The translations under genes were made by a program, and so were the position numbers. A DNA stretch of 64,000 nt from Bog-532 sp963720945 (lineage in GTDB: Bacteria > Actinomycetota > Actinomycetes > Streptosporangiales > Streptosporangiaceae): positions 434,001-498,000 of the forward strand of contig CAVRHH010000031.1 of the NCBI GenBank assembly GCA_963720945.1. The letters run 5' to 3'. Every line of letters starts with the position of its first letter. Within the stretch, counting starts at the first letter, position 1. Shown here piece by piece: positions 16,058-25,734 of this stretch. The notes beneath the pieces are model-generated. The model was given only the letters and a program-made list of their open reading frames with translations, did no database searches and had not been told where the DNA came from.

Positions 16058-19000
16058 ATGGCGCCTGCCGGCAGCGCACCTACCCCGGGGCTGTATGACA
16101 GCCGTTTCGAGCACGACGCATGCGGCGTCGGCTTTATCGCCGATCTGACCGGCCGGCCCGGGCACGATGTGGTGTCCAAAGCGCTCACCGCCCTCTGCAA
16201 CCTGGAGCACCGCGGCGCCGAGGGCGGTGACCCGGGAACGGGGGACGGCGCGGGCATCCTGACCCAGATCCCGGACGCCTTCTTCCGCGAGGTCTGTGAC
16301 TTCGACCTGCCGCCGGCCGGCTCGTACGTGGCCGGGCTGGTCTTCCTCCCGGCCACGTCGGCCGATCGCGGCGAGGAGCCGGATCACGAGCGGGACGCGG
16401 CCGCGCTGGCCGGGCAGGACATCGCGAAGATGGCGATCACCCAGCTGGCCGAGGCCGAGAACCTGATCGTTCTCGGCTGGCGCGACGTCCCGAACAATCC
16501 GGAAGTCTGCGGCCGCGGCGCGCGGGCCGCGGCGCCGCACCTGGTGCAGCTGTTCCTGGCCGGCGTGGGCCGGCAGCGCGGCATCGATCTGGAGCGGATG
16601 GCGTTCTGCCTGCGCAAGCGGGCCCGCCGGGAGATCGGCGTGTATTTCGCGAGCCTGTCCCCGCGGACCATCGTGTACAAGGGAATGCTGTCCGCGCCTC
16701 AGGTGCGGGCGTTCTTCCCGGACCTGTCCGATGAGCGGTACCGCTCCGCGCTGGCCCTGGTGCACTCCCGGTTCTCCACCAACACGTTCCCGTCCTGGCA
16801 GCTCGCGCACCCGTACCGGTACATCGCGCACAACGGCGAGATCAATACGGTCCGGGGTAACCGGAACTGGATGCGGGCCCGCGAGGCGATGCTGGCCAGC
16901 AGCCTGCTCCCCGACTCCGCCGACGGGCGCGGCATCGACCGGATCTTCCCGGTGCTCGACCCGGACGGCAGCGACTCGGCCAGTTTCGATGAGTGCCTCG
17001 AACTGCTGCACATGGGCGGCCGGTCACTGCCGCACGCGGTGCTGATGATGATCCCCGAGCCGTGGGAGAACCACGAGGAGATGGACCCGGCGCGCCGGGC
17101 CTTCTATGAGTTCCACGCGTCGATGATGGAGCCGTGGGACGGCCCCGCCCTGATCGCGTTCACCGACGGGACGGTGATCGGCGCGGTGCTGGACCGCAAC
17201 GGGCTGCGCCCGGGGCGGTACTGGATCACCCGCGACGGCCTGGTCATCCTGGCCAGTGAGGTCGGCGTGCTGGACATCGACCCGGCCACCGTGGTGCGCA
17301 AGGGCCTGCTCCAGCCGGGCCGGATCTTCCTCGCCGACACCGGCACCGGCCGGATCGTCGAGGACGAAGAGGTCAAGGCGGCGCTGGCCGAGGAGCACCC
17401 GTACGAGGAACTGCTGCACGCGGGCCAGGTCCACCTGAACGACCTGCCGCCCCGCGAGCGCCCGCTGGCCGGGGCGGCCGGCCTGGTGACGCGGCAGCAG
17501 GTGTTCGGCTACACCGAAGAGGAACTGCGCATCATCCTCGGCCCGATGGCCCGCAGCGGCGCCGAGCAGATCGGGTCGATGGGCACCGACACCCCGATCG
17601 CGGTGCTGTCCGGCCGGCCACGCCTCGTCTTCGACTACTTCGCCGAGATGTTCGCCCAGGTGACCAACCCGCCGCTGGACGCCATCCGGGAAGAACTGAT
17701 CACCTCGCTGGCCAGTACGACCGGCCCGGAGCGCAACCTATTCGACCCGTCGCCGGCCTCCTGCCGCCAGGTGGTGCTGCCGTTCCCGGTGCTCAGCGAC
17801 AGCGACCTGGCCAAGATCGTGCATATTAACTCCGACGGGGACCTGCCCGGCTTCGCGGCGTACGTGATCGACGGGCGGTACGACGCGACCGGCGGGGGAG
17901 AGGCGCTGCGGCAGCGCCTCACCGAGCTCTGCTGGGAAGTGTCCGAGGCGATCAACGAGGGCGCGCGGATCATCGTGCTGTCCGATCGCGGCGTGCGGTA
18001 CGACCATGCCGATCCTCTCCCCAGGCCGGGAGACCCGGCGGGGCCTGCGCACGGGGCGGGCACCGCGCCGATCCCGTCGCTGCTGCTCACCGGGGCGGTG
18101 CACCATCACCTGATCAGGCAGAAGACCCGCACCAAGGTGGGCCTGATCGTGGAGGCCGGCGACGCCAGGGAGTGTCACCACGTAGCCCTGCTCATCGGGT
18201 ACGGCGCCTCCGCGGTCGCCCCGTACCTGGCCGTCGAGACGGTCCGTGACATGGCCCGCCGCGGCATCCTGGAGGGCGTCACCGAGGACAAGGCCGCCGC
18301 GAGCCTGATCAAGGCGTTCGGCAAGGGCGTGCTGAAGATCATGTCCAAGATGGGCGTGTCCACCGTCGCCTCCTACACCGGCGCGCAGATCTTCGAGGCG
18401 GTCGGCCTCGGCGAAGAGGTCATCAGCACGTGTTTCGACGGCACCACCTCCCGGCTCGGCGGGGTTGGCTTCGACGTGCTGGCCGCGGAGACCAGCCGGC
18501 GGCTGGCGCGGGCCTTCCCGCCCGGCGGCGTGCAGCCCGCGCACCGGCGGCTGGAGACGGGCGGCGAGTACCAGTGGCGCCGTGAGGGCGAGCCGCACCT
18601 GTTCAACCCGCAGACCGTGTTCAAGCTGCAGCACGCCACGCGGAGCCGCCGGTACGAGATCTTCAAGGAGTACACGTCCCTGGTCGACGACCAGTCGGCC
18701 CAGCTCATGACGCTGCGCGGGCTGATGCGGATCAGGGGCGTGGACGCGCCGGGTGCGCGGCCCCCGATCCCGGTCGAGGAGGTGGAGCCGGTCTCGGCCA
18801 TCGTCCGGCGGTTCTCCACCGGCGCGATGTCGTACGGGTCGATCTCCGCCGAGGCGCACGAGACGCTCGCCATCGCGATGAACCGGATCGGCGGCCGGTC
18901 CAACACCGGCGAGGGCGGCGAGGACGCGCGGCGCTTCACCCGCGACGCCAACGGTGACCTGCGCCGTTCCGCGGTCAAGCAGGTGGCGAGCGGCCGGTTC

Positions 19001-20719
19001 GGCGTCACCAGCCACTACCTGGCCAACGCCGACGACGTGCAGATCAAGATGGCGCAGGGCGCCAAGCCCGGCGAGGGCGGCCAGCTGCCCGGCCACAAGG
19101 TGTACCCGTGGATCGCCAAGACCCGGCATTCCACGCCCGGTGTCGGGCTGATCTCCCCGCCGCCGCACCATGACATCTACTCCATCGAGGATCTGGCCCA
19201 GCTGATCCATGACCTGAAGAACGCCAACCCGTCCGCGCGGGTGCACGTCAAGCTGGTCTCCGAGGTCGGGGTGGGCACGGTCGCGGCGGGCGTGTCCAAG
19301 GCACACGCCGATGTGGTGCTCATCTCCGGCCACGACGGCGGCACCGGGGCGGCCCCGCTGACCAGCCTCAAGCACGCCGGGACGCCGTGGGAGCTGGGGC
19401 TGGCCGAGACTCAGCAGACGCTGCTGCTCAACAAGCTGCGCGACCGGATTGTGGTCCAGGCCGATGGCCAGCTCAAGACCGGCCGCGACGTGGTCGTCGC
19501 CGCCCTGCTCGGGGCGGAGGAGTTCGGCTTCGCGAGCGCGCCGCTGGTCGTGTCCGGCTGCATCATGATGCGGGTCTGCCACCTGGACACCTGCCCGGTC
19601 GGCATCGCCACCCAGAACCCGGAGCTGCGCAAGCGGTTCACCGGCCAGCCGGAGTTCGTGGTCAGCTTCTTCGAGTTCATCGCCCAGGAGGTGCGCGAGT
19701 ACCTCGCCCAGATGGGCTTCCGCACCCTGGCCGAGGCGGTCGGCCAAGCCGACCACCTGGAGTCCACGGAAGCCATCGGTCACTGGAAGGCGCACGGGCT
19801 CGACCTGGCGCCGGTGCTGTACCAGCCGGAACTGCCGCAGGACGCGGCGCGCCGCAACACCATCCGGCAGGACCACGGCATCGACCGGGCGCTCGACAAC
19901 ACGCTGATCCAGCTGGCCGAGGGGGCCCTGCAGGACGGCACGCCGCTGCGCCTCGAACTGCCGGTGCGCAACGTCAACCGCACCGTCGGCACCATGCTCG
20001 GCTACGAGGTGACCAGGCGCTGGGGTGCCGAAGGGCTCCCGGACAACACCATTGACATCTCGTTCCGCGGCTCCGCCGGGCAGTCGTTCGGCGCGTTCCT
20101 GCCCCGCGGCATCACGCTGCGGCTCGCCGGGGACGCCAACGACTACGTGGCCAAGGGCCTGTCCGGCGGCCGGATCATCGTGGCGCCCGACCCCGAGGCC
20201 GCGTTCGCGGCCGATGAGCAGATCATCGCCGGGAACGTCATCGGCTACGGCGCCACCGGCGGGGAGATCTTCCTGCGCGGGATCGTCGGCGAGCGGTTCT
20301 GCGTGCGCAACTCCGGCGCGCTGGCCATCGCCGAGGGCGTCGGCGACCACGGCTGCGAGTACATGACCGGCGGCCGGGTGGTCGTGCTCGGGTCCATCGG
20401 CCGGAACTTCGCGGCCGGCATGTCCGGCGGGATCGCCTACGTCCTCGACCTGCCCGCGCACCGGGTGAACACCGAGATGGTCGACCTGGACCCGCTGGAC
20501 GCCGACGATGCCGCCTTCCTGAACGACGCGGTGCGCAGCTACGCGGCGGAAACCGGCTCGCCGGTGGCGGCCGGCCTGCTGGCGGACTGGGACGCCACCC
20601 TGGCCCGGTTCGGGAAGATCATGCCGAAGGACTACAAGCGGGTGCTGAGCGCCACCCAGATGGCCGAACGCGAAGGCCGTGACGTCAACGAGGCCGTCAT
20701 GGCCGCGTCGCACGGCTGA
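16058..20719 (+). CDS. gltB: glutamate synthase large subunit
   Basis: Alpha subunit (1,553 aa) of NADPH-dependent GOGAT, making glutamate from glutamine and 2-oxoglutarate with GltD. The class II amidotransferase nucleophile is Cys22 in FEHDACGVGFIAD, so a 21-residue propeptide is expected. Later blocks are FSTNTFPSW, AHNGEINTVRGN, RNGLRPGRYW and the FMN/2-oxoglutarate domain (STGAMSYGSIS, GGRSNTGEGGED, KPGEGGQLPG, ISGHDGGTGAAPLTS). The 3Fe-4S cluster loop is CIMMRVCHLDTCPVG (about residues 1168-1182). The C-terminal GXG beta-helix (AGMSGGIAYVLD) is present. ATG 16058 follows ACAGGAG. The 220-bp leader begins just after the lgt hairpin. Confidence 0.97.
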   Translation: MAPAGSAPTPGLYDSRFEHDACGVGFIADLTGRPGHDVVSKALTALCNLEHRGAEGGDPGTGDGAGILTQIPDAFFREVCDFDLPPAGSYVAGLVFLPATSADRGEEPDHERDAAALAGQDIAKMAITQLAEAENLIVLGWRDVPNNPEVCGRGARAAAPHLVQLFLAGVGRQRGIDLERMAFCLRKRARREIGVYFASLSPRTIVYKGMLSAPQVRAFFPDLSDERYRSALALVHSRFSTNTFPSWQLAHPYRYIAHNGEINTVRGNRNWMRAREAMLASSLLPDSADGRGIDRIFPVLDPDGSDSASFDECLELLHMGGRSLPHAVLMMIPEPWENHEEMDPARRAFYEFHASMMEPWDGPALIAFTDGTVIGAVLDRNGLRPGRYWITRDGLVILASEVGVLDIDPATVVRKGLLQPGRIFLADTGTGRIVEDEEVKAALAEEHPYEELLHAGQVHLNDLPPRERPLAGAAGLVTRQQVFGYTEEELRIILGPMARSGAEQIGSMGTDTPIAVLSGRPRLVFDYFAEMFAQVTNPPLDAIREELITSLASTTGPERNLFDPSPASCRQVVLPFPVLSDSDLAKIVHINSDGDLPGFAAYVIDGRYDATGGGEALRQRLTELCWEVSEAINEGARIIVLSDRGVRYDHADPLPRPGDPAGPAHGAGTAPIPSLLLTGAVHHHLIRQKTRTKVGLIVEAGDARECHHVALLIGYGASAVAPYLAVETVRDMARRGILEGVTEDKAAASLIKAFGKGVLKIMSKMGVSTVASYTGAQIFEAVGLGEEVISTCFDGTTSRLGGVGFDVLAAETSRRLARAFPPGGVQPAHRRLETGGEYQWRREGEPHLFNPQTVFKLQHATRSRRYEIFKEYTSLVDDQSAQLMTLRGLMRIRGVDAPGARPPIPVEEVEPVSAIVRRFSTGAMSYGSISAEAHETLAIAMNRIGGRSNTGEGGEDARRFTRDANGDLRRSAVKQVASGRFGVTSHYLANADDVQIKMAQGAKPGEGGQLPGHKVYPWIAKTRHSTPGVGLISPPPHHDIYSIEDLAQLIHDLKNANPSARVHVKLVSEVGVGTVAAGVSKAHADVVLISGHDGGTGAAPLTSLKHAGTPWELGLAETQQTLLLNKLRDRIVVQADGQLKTGRDVVVAALLGAEEFGFASAPLVVSGCIMMRVCHLDTCPVGIATQNPELRKRFTGQPEFVVSFFEFIAQEVREYLAQMGFRTLAEAVGQADHLESTEAIGHWKAHGLDLAPVLYQPELPQDAARRNTIRQDHGIDRALDNTLIQLAEGALQDGTPLRLELPVRNVNRTVGTMLGYEVTRRWGAEGLPDNTIDISFRGSAGQSFGAFLPRGITLRLAGDANDYVAKGLSGGRIIVAPDPEAAFAADEQIIAGNVIGYGATGGEIFLRGIVGERFCVRNSGALAIAEGVGDHGCEYMTGGRVVVLGSIGRNFAAGMSGGIAYVLDLPAHRVNTEMVDLDPLDADDAAFLNDAVRSYAAETGSPVAAGLLADWDATLARFGKIMPKDYKRVLSATQMAEREGRDVNEAVMAASHG

Positions 20720-20858
20720 GCCGGCCCCTCCAGCTTGGGCAGTGGCCCTGATGGGCTGCCGCCCAGGTGGCGGGACCCGCCAACGGCGCCGGGTCCCCCA
20801 GCCCACCCCCGCCACAGCCCGCACACGAGCACCGACCACAGAGAAGGACGACCGCCCG

Positions 20859-22325
20859 ATGGCCGATCCCAAGGGATTCATGACCACACCGCGTGAGACG
20901 CCGACCCGGCGCCCCGTGGACGTGCGCATACGGGACTGGCGTGAGGTATACACCGATTTCCCGGCCGGCCGGCTGGAACGCCAGGCCGGGCGCTGCATGG
21001 ACTGCGGCATCCCGTTCTGCCACACCGGCTGCCCGCTCGGCAACCTCATCCCCGAGTGGAACGACCTGGTTCTGGCGGCACGACTGGTACGAGGCGTCGG
21101 AACGGCTGCACGCCACCAACAACTTCCCGGAATTCACCGGGCGGCTCTGCCCGGCGCCGTGCGAGACCGCGTGCGTGCTCGGCATCAACTCCGACCCGGT
21201 GACCATCAAGCAGGTCGAGGTGGAGATCATCGACCGGGCCTGGGCCGAGGGCTGGGTACAGCCGGCTCCGCACCGGTCCGCACCGGCAAGAAGATCGCCG
21301 TGATCGGGTCCGGGCCGTCCGGCCTGGCCGCCGCGCAGCAGCTGACCCGGGCCGGCCACGACGTGACCGTGTTCGAGCGCGCCGACGCGCCCGGTGGCCT
21401 GCTGCGTTACGGCATCCCCGAGTTCAAGATGGAAAAGCGCCACCTGGATCGCCGGCTGGCGCAGATGCGCGCCGAGGGCACCGAGTTCCGCTGCAACGTG
21501 AGCGTCGGCACCGACGTGACCGCCGACGAGCTGCGCGACGAGTTCGACGCGATCATGCTGGCCGGTGGCGCCACCGTCGCGCGCGGCCTGCCGGTCCCCG
21601 GCGCCGGCGCCGACGGCGTCCACCAGGCCATGGAATACCTGCCGCTGTCCAACCGCGCGGTCAGCGCGGCCGGCGCCTCGGGCCCGGTCGCCGACCCCGC
21701 GATCAGCGCGCGGGGCCAGCACGTCGTGATCATCGGCGGCGGCGACACCGGCGCGGACTGCCTCGGCACGGCGCACCGCCAGGGAGCCGCGTCCGTGACC
21801 CAGCTGGAGATCCTGCCGCGCCCGCCGGAGCTGCGCCCGGTGCACCAGCCCTGGCCTACCTACCCGATGACCTACCGGGTCTCCAGCGCCCACGAGGAGG
21901 GCGGCAACCGCGTCTACGCCGTCTCGACCCAGGAGTTCGTCACCGACGAGGCCGGGCACGTGCGCGCGCTGCGGCTGGTCGAGGTGGAATTCTCGGGTGG
22001 CCGTCTCGAGCCGGTGCCGGGCACCGAGCGGGATCTGCCTGCTGACCTGGTGCTGCTCGCGATGGGATTCACCGGGGCCGAACGGGGCCCGCTGATGGCC
22101 GACCTCGGCGTGGAGTTCGACGCGCGGGGGAACGTGGCGCGCGACAGCAACTACGCCACCTCGGTACCGGGGGTGTTCGTCGCCGGGGACATGGGCCGCG
22201 GCCAGTCCCTGATCGTGTGGGCCATCGCCGAAGGCCGCAGCGCCGCCGCCGGCCTGGACACCTACCTCAGCGGCGACACCGTCCTGCCCACCCCCATTCC
22301 CCCCACCGCCCGCCCCATCGCCTGA
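20859..22325 (+). CDS. gltD: glutamate synthase small subunit (two compensating frameshifts)
   Basis: Beta subunit of GOGAT, passing electrons from NADPH through FAD and Fe-S clusters to GltB. From ATG 20859 the protein reads MADPKGFMTTPRE and has the cluster motif CMDCGIPFCHTGCPLGN, to WNDLV at about 21,070. The next 65 residues (WYEASERLHATNNFPEFTG, CPAPCETACVLGI, VEVEIIDRAWAEGW) are in the +1 frame. The original frame resumes at about 21,276 with TGKKIAVIGSGPSGLAAAQQ and continues through GGLLRYGIPEFKME, GGGDTGADC and GDMGRGQSLIVWAIAEGR. One extra base (CTGGTTCTGG) and one missing base (CACCGGTCC) explain it. Both Fe-S motifs and nucleotide sites are otherwise intact, so sequence error is the simplest reading. 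Confidence 0.88.
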   Translation: MADPKGFMTTPRETPTRRPVDVRIRDWREVYTDFPAGRLERQAGRCMDCGIPFCHTGCPLGNLIPEWNDLVLAARLVRGVGTAARHQQLPGIHRAALPGAVRDRVRARHQLRPGDHQAGRGGDHRPGLGRGLGTAGSAPVRTGKKIAVIGSGPSGLAAAQQLTRAGHDVTVFERADAPGGLLRYGIPEFKMEKRHLDRRLAQMRAEGTEFRCNVSVGTDVTADELRDEFDAIMLAGGATVARGLPVPGAGADGVHQAMEYLPLSNRAVSAAGASGPVADPAISARGQHVVIIGGGDTGADCLGTAHRQGAASVTQLEILPRPPELRPVHQPWPTYPMTYRVSSAHEEGGNRVYAVSTQEFVTDEAGHVRALRLVEVEFSGGRLEPVPGTERDLPADLVLLAMGFTGAERGPLMADLGVEFDARGNVARDSNYATSVPGVFVAGDMGRGQSLIVWAIAEGRSAAAGLDTYLSGDTVLPTPIPPTARPIA

Positions 22326-22377
22326 CGCCGCCGCGCTTAACCGGCCGGTGTGTATCGGCGGGGACCACTACGGGTTG

Positions 22378-22500
22378 CGGTGAGGCGATCGTTACCGGCC
22401 AGCGAGCCGGGCCCTCCGGGCCCGGCGAGCGCCGGTGTGTCGGCGACGTACCACCGCGCGGGCGCGGAGCGCATCGGGGAGTCCGGGGGGTCGCCCCCCC
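22378..22500 (-). repeat. dispersed intergenic repeat, copy A
   Basis: The reverse strand matches 52,323-52,447 at about nine bases in ten over roughly 125 bp, including GTCGCCGACACACCGGCGCT-like and CTGGCCGGTAACGATCG segments. It lies between gltD and pyk, in a 282-bp gap where I find no gene. It ends in a C/G-rich stretch (GGGGGGTCGCCCCCCC). Confidence 0.85.
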
Positions 22501-22607
22501 GGGGTATACAGCAAACAGTTATTTAAAGCTGCGTTACGTCTCTCGGCGTGGGCCACCCCAGGGCCTACCGTGGTATAGACCACAGGGCGCGAGCAGAGGA
22601 CTGACCT

Positions 22608-24035
22608 ATGAGCCGCCGCGCGAAGATCGTCTGCACGCTCGGGCCCGCGACCTCCAGCGCGGAACAGATCGCCCGGCTCGTCGACGCCGGGATGGACGTC
22701 GCCCGGCTCAACCTCAGCCACGGCAGCCACGCCGACCATCGGCTGGCCTTTGAGCGGGTCCGCGCCGCGTCCGGCGCCTCCGGGCACGGCGTCGGCATCC
22801 TGGCGGACCTGCAGGGCCCGAAGATCCGCCTCGGGACGTTCCCCGGCGGCCCGGTCCGCCTCAACCAGGGCGACGAGTTCACGATCACGACTGAGGACGT
22901 GCCCGGCGACCGCACACAGGCGTCGACGACCTATCAGGGCCTGTCCGGCGACGCGCGGCCGGGCAACCGCATCCTCATCGACGACGGCCGCGTCCTGCTC
23001 GAGGTGACCGGGGTAGACGGCCCCCGGGTCCGCACCAGGGTCCTGGTCGGCGGCACGATCTCCGACCACAAGGGCATCAACCTGCCGGGGGTCGCGGTCA
23101 GCGCGCCCGCGCTGACCCCGAAGGACGAGGCCGACCTGCGCTGGGCGCTCAGCGTGGGCGTGGACATGATCGCGCTGTCCTTCGTCCGCAGCCCGGCCGA
23201 CGCCAACGCGGTCCGGGACATCATGACCGAGTGCGGCACCCGGCTGCCGCTGATCGCGAAGATCGAGAAGCCCGAAGCGGTCGCGGCGCTCCCCGAGATC
23301 GTGGCCGCGTTCGACGGAATCATGGTGGCCCGCGGCGACCTCGGCGTCGAACTGCCGCTGGAGCAGGTCCCGCTGGTCCAGAAGCGCGCGATCGGCCTGG
23401 CCAAGGAGAAGGCCCGCCCGGTCATCGTGGCCACCCAGATGCTGGAGTCGATGATCTCCGCGCCCCGCCCCACCCGGGCCGAGGTCTCCGACGTGGCCAC
23501 GGCCGTGGACGAAGGCGCGGACGCGGTCATGCTGTCGGCGGAGACCAGCGTGGGGGAGTACCCGGTCGAGGCCGTGGCCACCATGTCCCGGGTGGTCTGC
23601 GCCGCGGAGGAGGAGAGCCTGCGCCCGGTGTCCTCGCTGACCCGGATCCCGACCACCACCGGCGGGGCCATCGCCCGTGCCGCCGTCGAGGTCGGCGCGA
23701 TCGTGGGGGCCCGCGCGCTGGTGGCCTTCACGATGACCGGGGAGACCGCGCGCCGGCTGGCCCGGTACCGGTCGCCGATCCCGCTGCTCGCGTTCACGTC
23801 CACCTCGGCCACCCGCAGCCAGCTCGCGCTGATATGGGGCGTGGAGACGTTCATCGTCCCGATGGTGGATCACACCAACGAGATGGTGCACCAGGTGGAG
23901 GCGGCACTGCTCGATATCGGGCGCTGCGAGAAGGGCGACACCCTGGTGATCGTGAACGGCTCCCCGCTCGGCAGCCCGGGCAAGACGAACTCCCTGCGGG
24001 TGCACCGCATCGGTGACCCCCTCGCCCTCGGCTGA
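22608..24035 (+). CDS. pyk: pyruvate kinase
   Basis: Converts phosphoenolpyruvate and ADP to pyruvate and ATP in glycolysis; cytosolic tetramer. The 475-aa protein begins RRAKIVCTLGPATSSAEQIARLVDAGMDVARLNLSHG. It has LADLQGPKIRLG, the B domain, the active-site block IAKIEKPEAV and MVARGDLGVELP. It continues with VIVATQMLESMI, DAVMLSAETSVGEYP and a C-terminal allosteric domain with FTMTGETARRLARYR. ATG 22608 is preceded by AGAGGA. An AT-richer segment with GGTATAG about 35 bp upstream may be a -10 element. Confidence 0.96.
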   Translation: MSRRAKIVCTLGPATSSAEQIARLVDAGMDVARLNLSHGSHADHRLAFERVRAASGASGHGVGILADLQGPKIRLGTFPGGPVRLNQGDEFTITTEDVPGDRTQASTTYQGLSGDARPGNRILIDDGRVLLEVTGVDGPRVRTRVLVGGTISDHKGINLPGVAVSAPALTPKDEADLRWALSVGVDMIALSFVRSPADANAVRDIMTECGTRLPLIAKIEKPEAVAALPEIVAAFDGIMVARGDLGVELPLEQVPLVQKRAIGLAKEKARPVIVATQMLESMISAPRPTRAEVSDVATAVDEGADAVMLSAETSVGEYPVEAVATMSRVVCAAEEESLRPVSSLTRIPTTTGGAIARAAVEVGAIVGARALVAFTMTGETARRLARYRSPIPLLAFTSTSATRSQLALIWGVETFIVPMVDHTNEMVHQVEAALLDIGRCEKGDTLVIVNGSPLGSPGKTNSLRVHRIGDPLALG

Positions 24036-24076
24036 CGGTCTCCCGGGCGGCCGTGTTCCCCTGGTAGAGTCACCCC

Positions 24077-24155
24077 CGGGCCGTGACTGGCGCTGAGGTG
24101 GAGTACCACCGGGGAGCGGCCCGCCGTCCGCCGGCCAGCCGCGCGCCTGGGCACA
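24077..24155 (+). ncRNA. ZTP (pfl) riboswitch upstream of glyA
   Basis: The block GGGCCGTGACTGGCGCTGA, then GGTGGAGTACCACCGGGGAG and, downstream, CGCCTGGGCAC, contains the conserved elements of the pfl motif. These are the GNGACUGGCGC helix and internal loop, the CCACCGGGGAGC segment and the distal GCCUGGG pseudoknot strand. The class senses ZTP/ZMP, which accumulates when 10-formyl-tetrahydrofolate is low, and turns on one-carbon genes. Its place about 30 bases before the glyA start fits exactly. No T-tract terminator is obvious, so control may be at translation. Confidence 0.9.
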
Positions 24156-24186
24156 CCTCATACCGACACGCCCGGGAGAAGAAGCC

Positions 24187-25663
24187 ATGGCCGAGACCGG
24201 AATCGCCGCCGCCCCTTCGGTACCTGCCGCCACGCCCAGCGCGGGCACGGATTCCGCCGTCTCCACCGGCTACAGCGCGATGCTCGAGGTGATCGCCGGC
24301 GCCGAGCCCGCCGTGGCCCGCGCCATCGCCGACGAACTGGCGAACCAGCGCCGTCAGCTCAAGCTCATCGCGTCGGAGAACTACGCCTCGCCCGCTGTCC
24401 TGATGGCCATGGGCACCTGGCTGTCGGACAAGTACGCCGAAGGCACCGTCGGGCACCGTTTCTACGCCGGCTGCGAGGTCGTGGACCAGGTCGAAGCGCT
24501 GGCCGCCGGCCACGCCAGCGCGCTGTTCGGCGCGGACCACGCCTACGTCCAGCCGCACTCCGGCATCGACGCGAACCTCGTCGCCTACTGGGCCATCCTC
24601 GCCCGCCGGATCGAGCGGCCCTTCCTGGACGGCCAGGGCGCGAAGAACGTCGATGCCCTGGACCCGGCGGCGTGGCAGCGGCTGCGGGGTGAGTTCGGCG
24701 CCCAGCGGATGATGGGCATGGCGCTGGACGCCGGCGGCCACCTGACCCACGGCTTCCGCAACAACATCTCCGGCAAGATGTTCGAGCAGGCCAGCTACGG
24801 CACCGACCCGGACACCGGGCTGCTGGACTACGACGCGATCGCCGCCCAGGCCCGCGAGTTCCGGCCGCTGATCCTGGTCGCCGGGTACTCGGCCTACCCG
24901 CGCAACCCGGACTTCGCGCGGCTGCGCGAGATCGCCGACGAGGTCGGCGCCACGTTCATGGTGGACATGGCGCACTTCGCGGGCCTGGTCGCCGGGGGCG
25001 TGCTGACCGGGAACCTCAACCCGGTGCCGCACGCCGAGGTCGTCACCAGCACGACGCACAAGTCACTGCGCGGCCCGCGCGGCGGCCTGGTGCTGTGCAC
25101 CCCGGACTTCGCGCCCTACGTCGACCGGGGCTGCCCGCTGGTCCTCGGCGGCCCGCTCCCGCACGTGATCGCGGCCAAGGCGGTGGCCCTCGCCGAGGCC
25201 CGCCAGCCCGCGTTCGCCGACTACGCGGCGCGCATCGTGCGCAACGCCCAGGCCCTGGCCGGCGGGCTGCTGCGCCGCGGCGTGCGCCTGGTCACCGGTG
25301 GCACCGACAACCACCTCGTGCTGGCCGACGTCGCCGCCAGCTACGGCCTGACCGGCCGCCAGGCGGAGGCGGCCCTGCTCGAGGCCGGCGTCGTCACCAA
25401 CCGCAATTCGGTCCCGCGGGACCCGAACGGCGCCTGGTACACCTCGGGCATCCGGCTCGGTACCCCCGCCCTGACCACCCTCGGGCTGGGCCCCCAGGAC
25501 CTGGATGAGGTCGCGGACATTATGACGGCCGCGCTGACCGCGACCACCCCGCAGGCCGGCGAAGGCCAAGCACATGATCGACCCGGCCGTGGCCGGCGCG
25601 TGCCGCGCCCGCTGCGCCGACCTGCTCGCCCGCCACCCCCTCTACCCGCAGATACAGCTGTAG
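24187..25663 (+). CDS. glyA: serine hydroxymethyltransferase (frameshift near the 3' end)
   Basis: PLP enzyme interconverting serine and glycine and charging tetrahydrofolate with a one-carbon unit. An Ala/Ser-rich N-terminal extension precedes the domain starting near residue 38. Blocks are RRQLKLIASENYASPAVL, YAEGTVGHRFYAGCEVVD, AYVQPHSGIDANL, MVDMAHFAGLVAGG, and STTHKSLRGPRGG with the PLP lysine at about residue 292. At about 25,564 the coding signal moves one base on: the conserved ending continues in the other frame as AKHMIDPAVAGACRARCADL, then LARHPLYPQIQL, and stops at TAG 25661-25663. One extra base in GAAGGCC explains this. The uncorrected frame would run into the next gene. Under the ZTP riboswitch upstream. 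Confidence 0.92.
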
Positions 25664-25734
25664 GTAACGGGGGTCACGCGGGCGCGGGCGCTATCGTGGT
25701 CTCTGGCCTATTCGCGCGGCACCAAGGAGGCCCG

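Noticed and set aside
17738..21049. Very long minus-strand open frame of about 1,100 codons opposite gltB/gltD
   Set aside because: It mirrors the GC-rich codon pattern of gltB, has low-complexity composition and no domain, and the plus strand carries unmistakable glutamate synthase motifs.
21065..21280. Programmed ribosomal frameshifting in gltD
   Set aside because: Two opposite shifts would be needed and no slippery heptamer with a stimulatory structure is evident; indels explain it more simply.
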